Assembly: GCF_009811655.1 (NCBI RefSeq)
Contig: NZ_BGJX01000015.1
Coordinates: 31,064-95,063 of the forward strand
DNA from: Methylosinus sp. Ce-a6
GTDB lineage: Bacteria; Pseudomonadota; Alphaproteobacteria; Rhizobiales; Beijerinckiaceae
Direction: 5' to 3'
DNA length: 64,000 nucleotides
Part shown: positions 1 to 9,397 of the stretch, piece by piece
Position numbering within the stretch: position 1 is the first letter of the stretch
Layout: each line of letters starts with the position of its first letter
Translations under genes and position numbers: made by a program
Notes under the pieces: generated by a model
Told to the model about the DNA's origin: nothing
What the model saw: the letters and a program-made list of their open reading frames with translations, nothing else
The model's database searches: none

Positions 1-326
1 TCGTCATCGCCATCGTGGACGAAGGCGGCCATCTCGTCCTTTTGCAGCGCCTCGACGGGACGCAGGCCGCCTCCGCCGAGATCGCGACCGAGAAGGCCCG
101 CACCGCCGCCTTGTTCAAACGGCCGAGCAAGGCCTTGGAGGACATCGTCGCCGGCGGCCGCGTCGCCATGCTGAGCCTGCCCGGCGTCACCGCGGTGGAG
201 GGCGGGCTGCCGCTCGTCTATCGCGGCGATATCGTCGGGGCGATCGGCGTTTCCGGCGTGCAGTCCTTTCAGGACGGCATCGTGGCCAAGGCCGGGGCGG
301 AACGCCTCGACGATCCGCAATCGTGA
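1..326 (+). CDS. GlcG/HbpS-type heme-binding-like protein, C-terminal part
   Basis: The gene enters from the left edge, so only about 107 C-terminal residues are visible, read in frame from base 3. The segment shows the GlcG/HbpS (DUF336) pattern: VIAIVDEGG near the edge, an AEIATEKARTAA helix, then a glycine-rich GGLPLVYRGDIVGAIGVSG strand-turn that closes the domain. Members are small proteins of about 130-150 residues. Some bind heme, and many sit beside oxidase or dehydrogenase genes with unknown roles. The upstream half and any signal peptide lie outside the window, so location and partners cannot be judged. Confidence 0.8.
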   Translation, partial: VIAIVDEGGHLVLLQRLDGTQAASAEIATEKARTAALFKRPSKALEDIVAGGRVAMLSLPGVTAVEGGLPLVYRGDIVGAIGVSGVQSFQDGIVAKAGAERLDDPQS

Positions 327-399
327 CGAAAAACGGCGATGATCGGGCGCCGGCGCCTATGCGACGCGCCTGCGCCGCATCCGCGCCTCAATCCATCAA

Positions 400-738
400 T
401 CAATCCATTGTCCCGCCGCCGAGCGCCGTCCGCGCCGCGACGACGCTCTCCGGCGCGAGCTCTTCCGCGGCGGCGAATGCGATCAGCAAGGGCTCGTCGG
501 CGCAAATATGCTCGAGCAGCGCGAGCTGAAATCCTTCGTCTTTCGAAAGCGCGCGAATGTCGCCGGGATCTGCGCCGGTGAGCGCCAGAAAGCGGCCCAT
601 CCGCTCATCGTCCTCGGCGAGAAACACCAATGATCGCAAGGCAATAGAACGAGCCTGCGATTTCGATGGCCGCTCTGCCCGCTTTTCGCCACCGAGACGG
701 TGTCTAGTCTTTTCGATTTTCATTTCATCAATCTTCAT
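400..738 (-). CDS. DUF3572 family protein
   Basis: A protein of 112 residues matching the alphaproteobacterial DUF3572 family: a helix [20 protein letters not shown], then [19 protein letters not shown], then the typical [15 protein letters not shown] stretch near the end. Function is unknown. It is soluble, mostly helical and has no signal peptide. The first ATG is at 738; a second in-frame ATG at 723 has a GAAG nine bases upstream and is an equal candidate. It is divergent from divK, and in Hyphomicrobiales this family is commonly found next to divK-pleD. Family assignment is confident, role is not. Confidence 0.85.
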   Translation of the reverse strand: MKIDEMKIEKTRHRLGGEKRAERPSKSQARSIALRSLVFLAEDDERMGRFLALTGADPGDIRALSKDEGFQLALLEHICADEPLLIAFAAAEELAPESVVAARTALGGGTMD

Positions 739-882
739 CTGCTAACCCGGAGGCGAGATCGTCTTCGAATGGACCGGCTTTCGATTTTCGGGGAGGGCGA
801 GACGCCGGTCGCCGCCGGGAACGAGACGCCAAAGGGCGCGAGCCGCGCCGAAACGAGTGCAGAATCACGAGAGTCGCAACCG

Positions 883-1254
883 ATGCCGAAAACCGTCCTC
901 ATCGTAGAGGATAACGAGCTCAACATGAAGCTCTTCAACGATCTCCTCGAGGCCAATGGGCATTCGACGCTGCAGACGAAGAGCGGCGTCGAGGCCGTCG
1001 CTCTGGCGCGCATCCACTCGCCGGACCTCATTTTGATGGACATTCAGCTCCCCGAGATCTCCGGCCTCGAAGTCACGCGCTGGCTCAAGGACGACGAGCA
1101 GCTGCGCTCCATCCCGATCATCGCGATCACCGCCTTCGCGATGAAGGGCGACGAGGAGAAGATTCGCCAAGGCGGCTGCGAGGCCTATCTCTCCAAGCCG
1201 ATCTCCGTGGCTCGCTTTCTGGAAACCGTGAACGCGTTTTTAGCGGACAGATGA
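883..1254 (+). CDS. divK: Single-domain response regulator DivK
   Basis: A CheY-like receiver of 123 residues. All phosphorylation residues are in place: acidic pair E9-D10, phosphoacceptor D53 in [11 protein letters not shown]83 and K105 in LSKPIS. In alphaproteobacteria DivK is phosphorylated by DivJ and dephosphorylated by PleC, and it controls CtrA through DivL and CckA, setting cell polarity and cell-cycle progression. The start at 883 gives the usual DivK length. Upstream in-frame starts (769 and 700) would add an unconserved tail. It lies 13 bases before pleD in the classical divK-pleD pair. Confidence 0.95.
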   Translation: MPKTVLIVEDNELNMKLFNDLLEANGHSTLQTKSGVEAVALARIHSPDLILMDIQLPEISGLEVTRWLKDDEQLRSIPIIAITAFAMKGDEEKIRQGGCEAYLSKPISVARFLETVNAFLADR

Positions 1255-1267
1255 GAGGCCGAGCGTT

Positions 1268-2638
1268 ATGACCGCACGCATTCTGATCGTCGACGACCTT
1301 TTGCCCAATATCAAATTGCTGGAGGCGCGTCTCACCGCCGAATATTTCGACGTTCTTTCGGCGACCAGCGGTCCCGAGGCTCTGGCGCTCTGCCGCGAGG
1401 ATCGCTGCGACATCGTGCTGCTCGACGCGATGATGCCCGGCATGGACGGGTTCGAGGTGTGCCGGCGTCTGAAGTCCGATCCCCTCACCGCGCATATTCC
1501 GGTCGTGATGGTCACCGCGCTCGACCAGCCGGCCGATCGGCTGCGCGGCCTCGAAGCCGGCGCGGATGATTTTCTCACCAAGCCGGTGGACGAGATCGCG
1601 CTCATCGCGCGCGTCCGCTCGCTCGCCCGCCTCAAGGTGATGCTCGACGAGTTGCGGGCGCGCGCCGACACATCCGTCAGCCTCGGCCTCGGCGACAAGG
1701 GCGCGCGCGCAATGTTCGACGGCGGCGAGAACGGCCGCATCCTCGTGCTCGAGAATCGCGGCGGCTCGGCCGAGCGAATCGCCATGGCCTTGCGCGATCG
1801 GCACGAGGTGACGATCCTATCCGATCCGCAGGACGCGCTGTTTCGCGCCGCGGAGGGCGATTTCGATCTCATCGCGGTGAGCCTCGACCTCGATGGATTC
1901 GACGCGCTGCGCTTTTGCAGCCAGATCCGCTCGCTGGAGCGCACGCGGGCGCTGCCCATTCTCGTCATCGCGGATATGGACGACCGCGGCCGCATATTGC
2001 GGGGCCTCGATCTCGGCGTGAACGACTATATCGTGCGGCCGATCGACGGCAATGAGCTCGTCGCTCGCGTGCGCAGCCAGCTGCGCCGCAAGCGCTACGC
2101 CGACAGCCTGCGCTCCGATCTGCAGGCGGCCATCGAGCTCGCCGCCGTCGATTCGCTCACCGGCCTCAACAACAGACGCTATCTCGAGACTCATCTCGCC
2201 GCTTTGCTCGACCAGGCCGCCCATAAGGGCCGCGCGCTGACGCTGATGATGCTCGACATCGACCACTTCAAATCCGTCAACGACACGCATGGCCATGACG
2301 CCGGCGACGAGGTGCTGAAACATTTCGCTCAGCGAGTGAAGCGCGCGGTGCGCAGCGCCGATCTCATCTGCCGTCTCGGCGGCGAGGAATTCGTCATCGT
2401 CATGCCGGACACGCCGCTCGTCATCGCCGCCAAGGTCGCCGAGCGCGTGCGCGCCGCCATACAATCGGAGCCTTTCCGCATCGACCGCAATGGCCGCGTC
2501 ATACCGGTCACGGCCTCGATCGGCATAGCGGAGCGGGGACGCGACGCCAACGCCGAGGCGCTGCTACGCCGCGCCGACAAGGCGCTCTACGAATCGAAGA
2601 GCGGCGGCCGCAATCGCGTCACCGCCGCCGCCGCCTGA
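1268..2638 (+). CDS. pleD: Diguanylate cyclase response regulator PleD
   Basis: 456 residues with two receiver domains and a GGDEF domain. Receiver 1 has phosphoacceptor D53 and K105. Receiver 2 (about 157-275) has SLDLDG where the acceptor is expected, so it is a degenerate dimerisation receiver, as in known PleD. The GGDEF domain (about 290-455) has DSLTGLNNRR, an intact GGEEF at 371-375 and an RSAD c-di-GMP inhibitory site at 362-365. It should therefore be an active, feedback-inhibited c-di-GMP synthase, working in the pole-localised PleC/DivJ/DivK pathway that drives the motile-to-sessile transition. It is cotranscribed with divK. Confidence 0.96.
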   Translation: MTARILIVDDLLPNIKLLEARLTAEYFDVLSATSGPEALALCREDRCDIVLLDAMMPGMDGFEVCRRLKSDPLTAHIPVVMVTALDQPADRLRGLEAGADDFLTKPVDEIALIARVRSLARLKVMLDELRARADTSVSLGLGDKGARAMFDGGENGRILVLENRGGSAERIAMALRDRHEVTILSDPQDALFRAAEGDFDLIAVSLDLDGFDALRFCSQIRSLERTRALPILVIADMDDRGRILRGLDLGVNDYIVRPIDGNELVARVRSQLRRKRYADSLRSDLQAAIELAAVDSLTGLNNRRYLETHLAALLDQAAHKGRALTLMMLDIDHFKSVNDTHGHDAGDEVLKHFAQRVKRAVRSADLICRLGGEEFVIVMPDTPLVIAAKVAERVRAAIQSEPFRIDRNGRVIPVTASIGIAERGRDANAEALLRRADKALYESKSGGRNRVTAAAA

Positions 2639-2643
2639 CCCAT

Positions 2644-2678
2644 AAAAAAAAGCCCCGCTCGAGACATGTCGAGCGGGG
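2644..2678 (-). terminator. Rho-independent terminator (minus strand)
   Basis: A perfect 10-bp stem CCCCGCTCGA/TCGAGCGGGG with a six-base loop, followed on the minus strand by a run of seven T. On the plus strand the hairpin is preceded, not followed, by the A/T run, so it terminates minus-strand transcripts and not pleD. Confidence 0.8.
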
Positions 2679-2763
2679 GGAAAGTTGGGAGCCCCACTCG
2701 GAGGAGAGCTTTCCGAGTGAAGAGGAGGAGCGCGCGGCCGCTTCAAAAGGCCGCTTCGCCTAT
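2644..2763 (-). ncRNA. Candidate trans-acting small RNA with CUCC loops
   Basis: Read on the minus strand, this stretch makes three consecutive hairpins and ends in a T run. The first stem is 2734-2739 with 2749-2754. The second is an 8-bp stem (2695-2702 with 2712-2719) whose loop carries CTCTCC, and another CTCCTCCTC lies just before it. The third is a 10-bp GC stem (2653-2662 with 2669-2678) followed by seven T. Exposed anti-Shine-Dalgarno CUCC motifs plus an intrinsic terminator are the layout of alphaproteobacterial sRNA families such as alpha-r14 and the CcsR type. It sits about 220 bases behind the DUF2946-like stop, so it may be 3'-UTR derived. The 5' end is not defined and no clear promoter was seen. 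Confidence 0.5.
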
Positions 2764-2980
2764 GGGGCGCCCGACAGAGTTCCGAGCGGCGCAGCCCTGA
2801 CGCGCGAGACGCTCGGCGAGACACTGACGGAAATAGTCTGTCGTTTGGGGGCGGATGAGAGCCTATCGCTCCCAATTCGTCTTCGCGGCGTCGCGATCAC
2901 GTTTCGATCTTGCGACGGAGTCCCGGCTGGTGGCGCTCGAAATCGCCCCTGTCACGACTTTCAAAGTCGCGAGAGCGGGA

Positions 2981-3340
2981 TCAGGCGAAGCGCGCAGGCG
3001 GCGCGCGTGGGGAGAGTGGCCGCAGCTCCGGCGGGTCGGTGGCGGCGACGGCCGTTCGCTCGTCGCAACGAGGCGGAGCCGCCGAGGGAAAGTCGAAGCT
3101 CAGAACGATGACGACCGCATCGGCGCCCTCGACCTCAGCCGCCGAGCTGCAATGAAGCATGCAGCAGGGGCCGACATGCTTGTCGAGAGGCGCGGAATCG
3201 GAGGATGCGGAACTCGCCGCAGCCGTGACGCAGACGACGCCGAAAGCGCCCTCCCCGGCCATGGCGCCGGTGGCGAAGCCGATCGCCACGATCTGCAACA
3301 GGAGGATCGCAGCCGCCAGAAGGCCGACGGCTCTATCCAT
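2981..3340 (-). CDS. DUF2946-like small membrane-anchored protein
   Basis: 119 residues from the ATG at 3340 (an ATG at 3370 would add ten). An N-terminal hydrophobic helix (about residues 5-25) is followed by a cysteine/histidine cluster HVGPCCMLHCS at about 54-64, then a proline-rich tail PPELRPLSPRAPPARF. This layout is that of DUF2946 family proteins, which are often found near metal (copper) handling genes. No metal gene is adjacent here. Function is unknown. Likely anchored in the inner membrane with the CC-x2-HC cluster in the periplasm. Confidence 0.6.
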   Translation of the reverse strand: MDRAVGLLAAAILLLQIVAIGFATGAMAGEGAFGVVCVTAAASSASSDSAPLDKHVGPCCMLHCSSAAEVEGADAVVIVLSFDFPSAAPPRCDERTAVAATDPPELRPLSPRAPPARFA

Positions 3341-3471
3341 CCTGAAGATCGAACGGGGTTCTGCTTGCACGGGCCGCCTATTCCGAGCTGCGAGCCAGCA
3401 CGCTAGGCGAGCGGCGGCGGAGGGTCAAGCCGCCCGCCGACGCCGCCATGCGGCAAGTTGCCGCGTGAGCG

Positions 3472-4083
3472 TCAGCGATAGCCTTCCTCCGCCAGCACCT
3501 GCCGCACGGTGGGCCGGCTCTTCATGAGCTCGTAATGGGCGCGGCAATTGACCGGCAGCTCCATGCCGATCTTGTCGGCCCAGAACTCCACATAGAAGAG
3601 GCCGGCGTCGGCGATGGAGAAGGCGCCCGCCGCATAGCTCTTGCCGTCGAGATCGCGACTCACTTTCTCCAGAGCCTCGGCGACGATCTCGCGCCCCTGC
3701 GCCTTCGTGGCCTCTATGTCGCCCGCGACGGCGTAGCGCTCCGGCGTGAAGACGCGGCGGAAGCCCTCGCCATGGATGTAGCGCGTGGCGAAATTGAGCA
3801 CCTCCATCGCTTGGTTCTTGCCGGCGGGGTCCTCCGGCAGCAGCTTGCGGCGCGGATAGGTCTCGGCGAGCCATGTCGCAATCGAGACAAAATCGCAGAG
3901 CGCGGTCCCGTCGTCGCGCACCAGAGTCGGAATCGTGCCATGCGGATTGATGGCGAGATATTCCGGCTTCAGATGATCGCCTCGCGGCAGATTGAGGATA
4001 TAGGCTTCGAAGACGAGGCCGACCTCCTCGAGCAGAATATGGATGCCGGTCGAGCAGGACCCCGGCGTCATATAGAATTTCAT
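3472..4083 (-). CDS. Glutathione S-transferase
   Basis: 203 residues. The N-terminal thioredoxin-like domain (about 1-80) has MKFYMTPGSCSTGIHILLEE, with serine/cysteine at the catalytic position, the cis-proline segment GTIPTLV and the glutathione-contact turn DGTALCDFVSI. The C-terminal helical domain ends with FSIADAGLFYVEFWAD, the conserved N-capping box of GSTs. It conjugates or reduces substrates with glutathione in the cytoplasm; the substrate cannot be read from sequence. The start at 4083 places the first strand correctly; upstream in-frame codons run into the neighbouring repeat. Confidence 0.9.
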   Translation of the reverse strand: MKFYMTPGSCSTGIHILLEEVGLVFEAYILNLPRGDHLKPEYLAINPHGTIPTLVRDDGTALCDFVSIATWLAETYPRRKLLPEDPAGKNQAMEVLNFATRYIHGEGFRRVFTPERYAVAGDIEATKAQGREIVAEALEKVSRDLDGKSYAAGAFSIADAGLFYVEFWADKIGMELPVNCRAHYELMKSRPTVRQVLAEEGYR

Positions 4084-4121
4084 TCGCGCCTCCGCTTTCG
4101 GAGAAGCAAGTTGTGCGCCGG

Positions 4122-4279
4122 GCGCCCTCATCCGTCGCGCATACGCGCGACACCTTCTCCCACGAGTGGGAGAAGGAAGCCGCCCATTCTGCAAGACAAC
4201 AGAAATCTCGACGCCGCGGCCCTTCTCCCGCTTGCGGGAGAAGGCGGCCCTCGCGTCAGCGAGGGTCGGATGAGGGCGC
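4122..4279. repeat. Composite palindromic (REP/MITE-like) element
   Basis: Bounded by 13-base perfect inverted repeats, GCGCCCTCATCCG at 4122-4134 and its complement at 4267-4279. Inside are two strong hairpins: an 11-bp stem CCTTCTCCCAC at 4153-4176 and a related CCTTCTCCCGC stem at 4221-4244. A GTCA-looped CCCTCGC stem follows at 4248-4265. A third copy of the CCTTCTCCC hairpin occurs at 30441-30474. It lies between the gst start and the clpB stop. Confidence 0.75.
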
Positions 4280-4296
4280 GGGCCGCCGCCCACGCC

Positions 4297-6912
4297 TCAC
4301 GCCGCCTTATCGGCCCCGAAACCGCGACGTCCGATCGGGCGGCCGTCCAGCGTCAGCCCTTGGCTGTCGGCGGAGACGCGCACGGTGGAGCCGTCGGCGA
4401 TCTTTCCGCCGAGCAGCGCCTCGGCGAGCGGGTCCTGCAGCTCCTTCTGGATCACGCGCTTCAGAGGCCGCGCGCCATAGCCCGGATCATAGCCCTTGGC
4501 GGCGAGGAACGCCCGCGCCTTCTCGTCGAGCTCCAGGGCGATCTTACGATCGTCGAGCAGCCTCGAGAGCCGCTTCATCTGAATATCGACGATCGCGCCC
4601 ATGTCCTCGCGCCGCAGGCGATGGAACAGGATGATCTCGTCGACGCGGTTCAAAAACTCCGGCCGGAAATGCGCGCGCACCACCTGCATCACCTCGTCAT
4701 GCACGGCGGTCGAATCCTCGCCCTCCTGCTGCATCACCAGGAATTCGGCGCCGAGGTTCGACGTCATGATGATGAGCGTGTTCTTGAAATCGACCGTGCG
4801 GCCCTGGCCGTCGGTCAAGCGCCCGTCGTCCAGCACCTGCAGAAGCACGTTGAACACGTCCGGATGCGCCTTCTCGATCTCGTCGAACAGCACGACCTGA
4901 TAGGGTCGGCGCCGCACCGCCTCGGTCAGCGCGCCGCCCTCCTCATAGCCGACATAGCCGGGAGGCGCGCCGATGAGACGCGCGACCGAATGCTTCTCCA
5001 TATATTCCGACATGTCGAGACGCGCCATCGCCGTCTCGTCGTCGAAGAGGAAGCTCGCGAGCGCCTTGGTGAGCTCGGTCTTGCCGACGCCGGTCGGCCC
5101 CAGGAAGATGAAAGAGCCGATCGGACGGTTGGGGTCCTGCAAGCCGGCGCGCGCGCGGCGCACCGCCGTCGAGACGGCGGCGACCGCTTCCCTTTGCCCG
5201 ACGACGCGGCGCGACAGCTCGTCTTCCATATGGAGGAGCTTCTCGCGCTCGCCCTCGAGCATTTTGTCGACCGGAATGCCGGTCCAGCGCGAGACGACCT
5301 GCGCGACATGCTCAGGGCTGACTTCCTCCTCGAGCATTTTCTGCGCGCCCTCCTGCTCGCTCGCGGCGAGCTTGCGCTCGAGATCGGGGATCACGCCATA
5401 GGCGAGCTCGCCGGCGCGCTGGAACTCGCCGCGCCGCTGCGTCTGAGCGAGCTCGTTGCGGGCGGTCTCCAGCTGCTCCTTGTATTTCTGCGCCTGGCCG
5501 AGCTTGTCCTTCTCGGATTTCCAACGCTGCGTCAGCGCCGCCGATTTCTCGGTGAGCTCGCCGAGTTCCGTCTCCAATTTGGCGAGCCGGTCCTTGGAGG
5601 CCGGATCGGTCTCCTTGCGCAGCGCTTCCTGCTCGATGCGCAGCTGAATGATGCGGCGATCGAGCTCGTCCAATTCCTCGGGCTTCGAATCGATCTGCAT
5701 GCGCAGGCGCGAGGCCGCCTCGTCGACGAGGTCGATCGCCTTATCCGGCAGGAAGCGATCCGAGATATAGCGGTTGGAGAGAGTCGCCGCCGCGACAATG
5801 GCGCCGTCGGTGACGCGCACACCGTGATGCAGCTCATATTTCTCCTTCAGCCCGCGCAGAATGGAAATCGTGTCCTCGACGCTCGGCTCGTCGACGAACA
5901 CCGGCTGGAAACGCCGCGCCAGCGCCGCGTCCTTCTCCACATGCTTGCGATATTCGTCGAGCGTCGTCGCGCCGACGCAATGCAATTCGCCGCGCGCCAA
6001 GGCCGGCTTCAACAGATTCGAGGCGTCCATCGCGCCATCCGCCTTGCCGGCGCCGACGAGCGTGTGCATCTCGTCGATGAAGAGGATGATCCCGCCCTGC
6101 GCCGCGGTGATCTCGCTCAGCACGGCTTTGAGACGCTCCTCGAACTCGCCACGATATTTCGCGCCGGCGATGAGCGCGCCCATGTCGAGCGCGAGCAGCT
6201 TCTTGTCCTCGAGCGATTCCGGCACATCGCCATTGACGATGCGCAGCGCCAGCCCTTCGACGATCGCCGTCTTGCCGACGCCGGGCTCGCCGATGAGCAC
6301 GGGATTGTTCTTGGTGCGGCGCGACAGCACCTGGATCGTGCGGCGAATTTCCTCGTCGCGGCCGATGACGGGATCGAGCTTGCCCTCGCGCGCGGCCTCG
6401 GTGAGATCGCGCGCATATTTCTTCAGCGCGTCATAGGCGCTCTCGGCGGAGGAGGAATCGGCGGTGCGGCCCTTGCGCAGATCCTCGATGGCGGCGCTCA
6501 GCGTCTGCGGCGTCACGCCCGCTTCGCTCAGAATGCGCGCGGCCTCCGTCCCCTTCTCGAGGGCGATGGCGAGCAGCAGTCGCTCGACGCTGACATAGGA
6601 ATCGCCGGCCTTCTGCGCGATCGTCTCGGCATTGTCGAAGAGCCGCGCCGTCGCCTGATTGAGCTGCGGCTGTCCGGCGCCGCCGCCGGAGACTTTCGGA
6701 AGCTTGGAGAGCGCGGCCTCGGTCTTGGCGAGCGCCTCGCGCGAGCGGCCGCCGGCGCGGTCGATGAGGCCGGCGGAAAGGCCCTGCTCGTCGTCGAGCA
6801 GCACTTTCAAGACATGCTCGGGCGTGAGCTGCGGATTGCCCTCACGCGTCGCCAGCGACAACGCCGCCTGCACGAAGCCCTGCGCGCGCGTCGTGTATTT
6901 GTCGAAATTCAT
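4297..6912 (-). CDS. clpB: ATP-dependent disaggregase ClpB
   Basis: 871 residues, the normal ClpB length. It has the Clp N-domain (1-145), AAA-1 with Walker A GEPGVGKT at 208-215 and [15 protein letters not shown], and a long coiled-coil M domain (about 400-540). AAA-2 follows with [22 protein letters not shown] and the sensor-2 GYGARPLKR near the end. There is no ClpP-binding loop, as expected for ClpB, which works with DnaK to dissolve aggregates. The start at 6912 (MNFDKYTTR) is conserved and follows a GGAGG. A heat-shock promoter is expected, but no convincing RpoH site was read upstream. Confidence 0.97.
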   Translation of the reverse strand: MNFDKYTTRAQGFVQAALSLATREGNPQLTPEHVLKVLLDDEQGLSAGLIDRAGGRSREALAKTEAALSKLPKVSGGGAGQPQLNQATARLFDNAETIAQKAGDSYVSVERLLLAIALEKGTEAARILSEAGVTPQTLSAAIEDLRKGRTADSSSAESAYDALKKYARDLTEAAREGKLDPVIGRDEEIRRTIQVLSRRTKNNPVLIGEPGVGKTAIVEGLALRIVNGDVPESLEDKKLLALDMGALIAGAKYRGEFEERLKAVLSEITAAQGGIILFIDEMHTLVGAGKADGAMDASNLLKPALARGELHCVGATTLDEYRKHVEKDAALARRFQPVFVDEPSVEDTISILRGLKEKYELHHGVRVTDGAIVAAATLSNRYISDRFLPDKAIDLVDEAASRLRMQIDSKPEELDELDRRIIQLRIEQEALRKETDPASKDRLAKLETELGELTEKSAALTQRWKSEKDKLGQAQKYKEQLETARNELAQTQRRGEFQRAGELAYGVIPDLERKLAASEQEGAQKMLEEEVSPEHVAQVVSRWTGIPVDKMLEGEREKLLHMEDELSRRVVGQREAVAAVSTAVRRARAGLQDPNRPIGSFIFLGPTGVGKTELTKALASFLFDDETAMARLDMSEYMEKHSVARLIGAPPGYVGYEEGGALTEAVRRRPYQVVLFDEIEKAHPDVFNVLLQVLDDGRLTDGQGRTVDFKNTLIIMTSNLGAEFLVMQQEGEDSTAVHDEVMQVVRAHFRPEFLNRVDEIILFHRLRREDMGAIVDIQMKRLSRLLDDRKIALELDEKARAFLAAKGYDPGYGARPLKRVIQKELQDPLAEALLGGKIADGSTVRVSADSQGLTLDGRPIGRRGFGADKAA

Positions 6913-7150
6913 GGAACCCCTCCGGCCTCGAGGCGCCACGTCGAGCGGCGCGCCTCGTCCCTATATGGCGTGAAATCGGCCCCTTGCGGCGACCTTCCAG
7001 GCCGATATGGGAAAGGCCCTCGCGCTCGAAAAGAGGGTGCGACGAAACGCGAGCGCGAGGGATTGCGGATAAAGCCTTCTCGGCGGTCGCCCGATCGCTC
7101 CGGCCGCGAGAGGACTCGCGGGACAGGGACGGCGCCGTTATGCTCCCCTC

Positions 7151-8458
7151 ATGCCTTACTTGGAAATCGCCGTCGTCATCGCCTTGACCCTGGCCAATGG
7201 CGCGCTCGCCATGTCGGAGCTCGCGATCGTGTCGTCACGCCCGGCGCGCCTCAGAGCTGCGGCGGAGCGCGGGGCTCCCGGCGCGCGCGCCGCCCTCGCC
7301 CTCGCTTCCGATCCCGGAAAATTTCTGTCCGCCGTTCAAATCGGCATCACGCTGATCGGCGTTCTGTCCGGCGCCTTCTCCGGCGCGACCATCGGCGCGC
7401 GGCTCTCCGAATGGATCGCGTCGCACGGCCTGTCCCCGGCGATGTCGGAGACGCTCGGCGTCGGTCTCGTCGTCGCGGCGATCACCTATGTGTCGCTGAT
7501 CGTCGGGGAGCTCGTCCCCAAGCAGATCGCCCTGCGCAATCCCGAAAGGATCGCCGCCGCCGTCGCTCCGGTCCTCAGCGTGCTGGCGCGGCTCGCCGCG
7601 CCGCTCGTCTTCGTTCTCGATCTCTCCGGACGCGCGCTTTTGCGCGCTCTCGGCTATGGCGCGGCGGGCGAGCCTCTCGTTTCCGACGAGGAGATCCGGG
7701 CGCTGGTCGCCGAGGCCGAGACGGCCGGCGTTCTGGAGCCGGGCGAACGCGCGATGATCGCCGGCGTCATGCGTCTCGGCGATCGCCCGGTGCGCGGCGT
7801 GATGACGCCGCGCGGAGAGGTCGACATGATCGATCTCGACGATTCGCGAGAGTCGATTCGCGAGGCGATCATCGCCAGCGTCCATTCACGGCTGCCCGCC
7901 TATCGAGGAAAGACCGAGAACATGCTCGGCGTCCTGCAGGCGAAGGACCTGCTCGACGCCTATCTGCGCGGCGAGAACCCGCAGCCGAGCGAATTCGTGC
8001 GCCAGGCTCCGATCGTCCCGGCCGCCGCCGACGCTCTCGATGTGGTCGAATCGATCAAGAAGGCCTCGGTCCATGTCGCGCTGGTCTTCGACGAACACGG
8101 CCACTTCCAGGGGATCGTGACCGACGCTGACATTCTCGAGGCCATCGCCGGCGGATTCGGAAACGCGGACGGCCCACCCGAGCCTCATGCCGTGCAGCGC
8201 GACGACGGCTCATGGCTCGTCTCCGGCAGCATGCCCGCCGACGAAATGCTGGATCTTCTCTCGATGCCCGCATCCGAGGACAGGAGCTATCAGACGGCCG
8301 CCGGCTTCGTTCTGGCTCACGCCGGCCATCTGCCGGAGATCGGCGAGAGCTTCGACGCGCATGGCTGGCGCTTCGAAGTTCTCGACAAGGACGGCCGCCG
8401 GATCGACAAGATACTCGCCCAGCGGGCGCCGCGCGGGCAAAGACGCGCGGCGCTTTGA
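7151..8458 (+). CDS. CNNM/CBS-domain membrane protein (HlyC/CorC family)
   Basis: 435 residues. An N-terminal DUF21/CNNM membrane domain (about 1-190) has several hydrophobic helices, with the ELVPKQIALRNPE motif after the third. A CBS pair (about 205-335) begins with VRGVMTPRGEVDMID. A CorC_HlyC C-terminal domain (about 345-430) has DGSWLVSGSMPADE. Relatives are implicated in Mg2+/Co2+ export, and the old name haemolysin is historical. It is monocistronic and divergent from clpB. Confidence 0.9.
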   Translation: MPYLEIAVVIALTLANGALAMSELAIVSSRPARLRAAAERGAPGARAALALASDPGKFLSAVQIGITLIGVLSGAFSGATIGARLSEWIASHGLSPAMSETLGVGLVVAAITYVSLIVGELVPKQIALRNPERIAAAVAPVLSVLARLAAPLVFVLDLSGRALLRALGYGAAGEPLVSDEEIRALVAEAETAGVLEPGERAMIAGVMRLGDRPVRGVMTPRGEVDMIDLDDSRESIREAIIASVHSRLPAYRGKTENMLGVLQAKDLLDAYLRGENPQPSEFVRQAPIVPAAADALDVVESIKKASVHVALVFDEHGHFQGIVTDADILEAIAGGFGNADGPPEPHAVQRDDGSWLVSGSMPADEMLDLLSMPASEDRSYQTAAGFVLAHAGHLPEIGESFDAHGWRFEVLDKDGRRIDKILAQRAPRGQRRAAL

Positions 8459-8479
8459 CTGCGCGCCGCGGCGTTACGC

Positions 8480-9397
8480 TCAATCGGCGAGCGGCAGCTC
8501 GTCGGAACGCGGCGGCTCGTCGCCGGAAGCGACATTGCCATTCGCCTCGTCGTTCTGCGAACGCGTGCGGCGGCGGCGGCGCTGGTTCAGATGAAAGCCC
8601 GCGGCCGCCTCTTCATGCTCCCGCGCCACGGCGCGCTCGGAGCGCGCGAAAGCCTCCGTTTCATCCGGCCCGGCGGCGCGAATCGGCGCGGCGGTGATGA
8701 AGGAGGGCAGCGCGGCCGGCGCCTCGTCCTGCGCGGCGGGCTGAACGCGCGGCGGAAAGCGACGCTCGCGATTGCGATCGAAATTCTGGCGGTGCGGCCG
8801 CTCGCCGCCGTTCTCGGCGTTCTGCTCGCCGCCGCGGTCGCGGTCCCTGCGGTCGCGGAACCCGCCGCGATCCTGGCGCGGCTGGCGCTCATAGCGCTGC
8901 TCATTGACCGGACGATCGCCGATCGGCCGTTCCTCATAGGGCTGCGGCTGCGGCGCGAATTGCGGCTGCGGCGCCGGCTGCGGATAGGGCGCGGACGAAT
9001 AGGGTTGCGGCTGCGGCTGCTGATAGGCGGGCTGCGGCAGGCGCTCGGAGAGCGGCGCGAAGCGGTCCGGGATGCCGCCGAGATCGTCGTCGTCGTCCAG
9101 ATCGGCTTCGGCCTCGAAAGAGCGGCCGCCATAGCCGCCCTGCGCCTGCTGCTGCGCGGCCTGAGCGGCGGCGATCAGGCGAAAATAATGCTCGGCGTGC
9201 TGAAGCAGGCTTTCGGCCATGATGGTGTCGCCGGAGGACTGCGCGTCTCGGGCGAGCTGAAGATATTTCTCGGCGACATGCTGAGCGGTGCCGCGGATCT
9301 TCACATCGGGGCCGTTCGACTCGTAGGAACGCGTGAGGGGGTTGGGCCCTTTGCGGCCATTGCGGCCGCGGATGCGTTTATTCTGTCCTGGTCTCAT
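8480..9397 (-). CDS. DUF4167 family protein
   Basis: 305 residues. The N-terminal 80 residues, MRPGQNKRIRGR through an AEKYLQLARDA helix and LLQHAEHYFRLI, match DUF4167, a family restricted to alphaproteobacteria. The rest is low complexity: glutamine/proline repeats (about 130-165), then an RDRRDRDRGG arginine-rich stretch, then a basic NQRRRRRTRSQ near the end. The composition suggests a nucleic-acid binding, mostly disordered protein. In several alphaproteobacteria the family lies next to prmC, and prmC is the next gene on this strand here, 751 bases upstream. Role unknown. Confidence 0.88.
   Translation of the reverse strand: MRPGQNKRIRGRNGRKGPNPLTRSYESNGPDVKIRGTAQHVAEKYLQLARDAQSSGDTIMAESLLQHAEHYFRLIAAAQAAQQQAQGGYGGRSFEAEADLDDDDDLGGIPDRFAPLSERLPQPAYQQPQPQPYSSAPYPQPAPQPQFAPQPQPYEERPIGDRPVNEQRYERQPRQDRGGFRDRRDRDRGGEQNAENGGERPHRQNFDRNRERRFPPRVQPAAQDEAPAALPSFITAAPIRAAGPDETEAFARSERAVAREHEEAAAGFHLNQRRRRRTRSQNDEANGNVASGDEPPRSDELPLAD

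Noticed and set aside
2640..2700. Terminator for pleD
   Set aside because: The hairpin has its T run on the minus strand only; on the plus strand the A run comes first, so it was assigned to the minus strand.
3535..8130. A 1531-codon open frame on the plus strand
   Set aside because: It is the antisense of the ClpB and GST genes and runs on into another frame of the CBS-protein gene. High GC makes the complement of coding DNA stay open; residues are arginine/alanine-rich with no domain.
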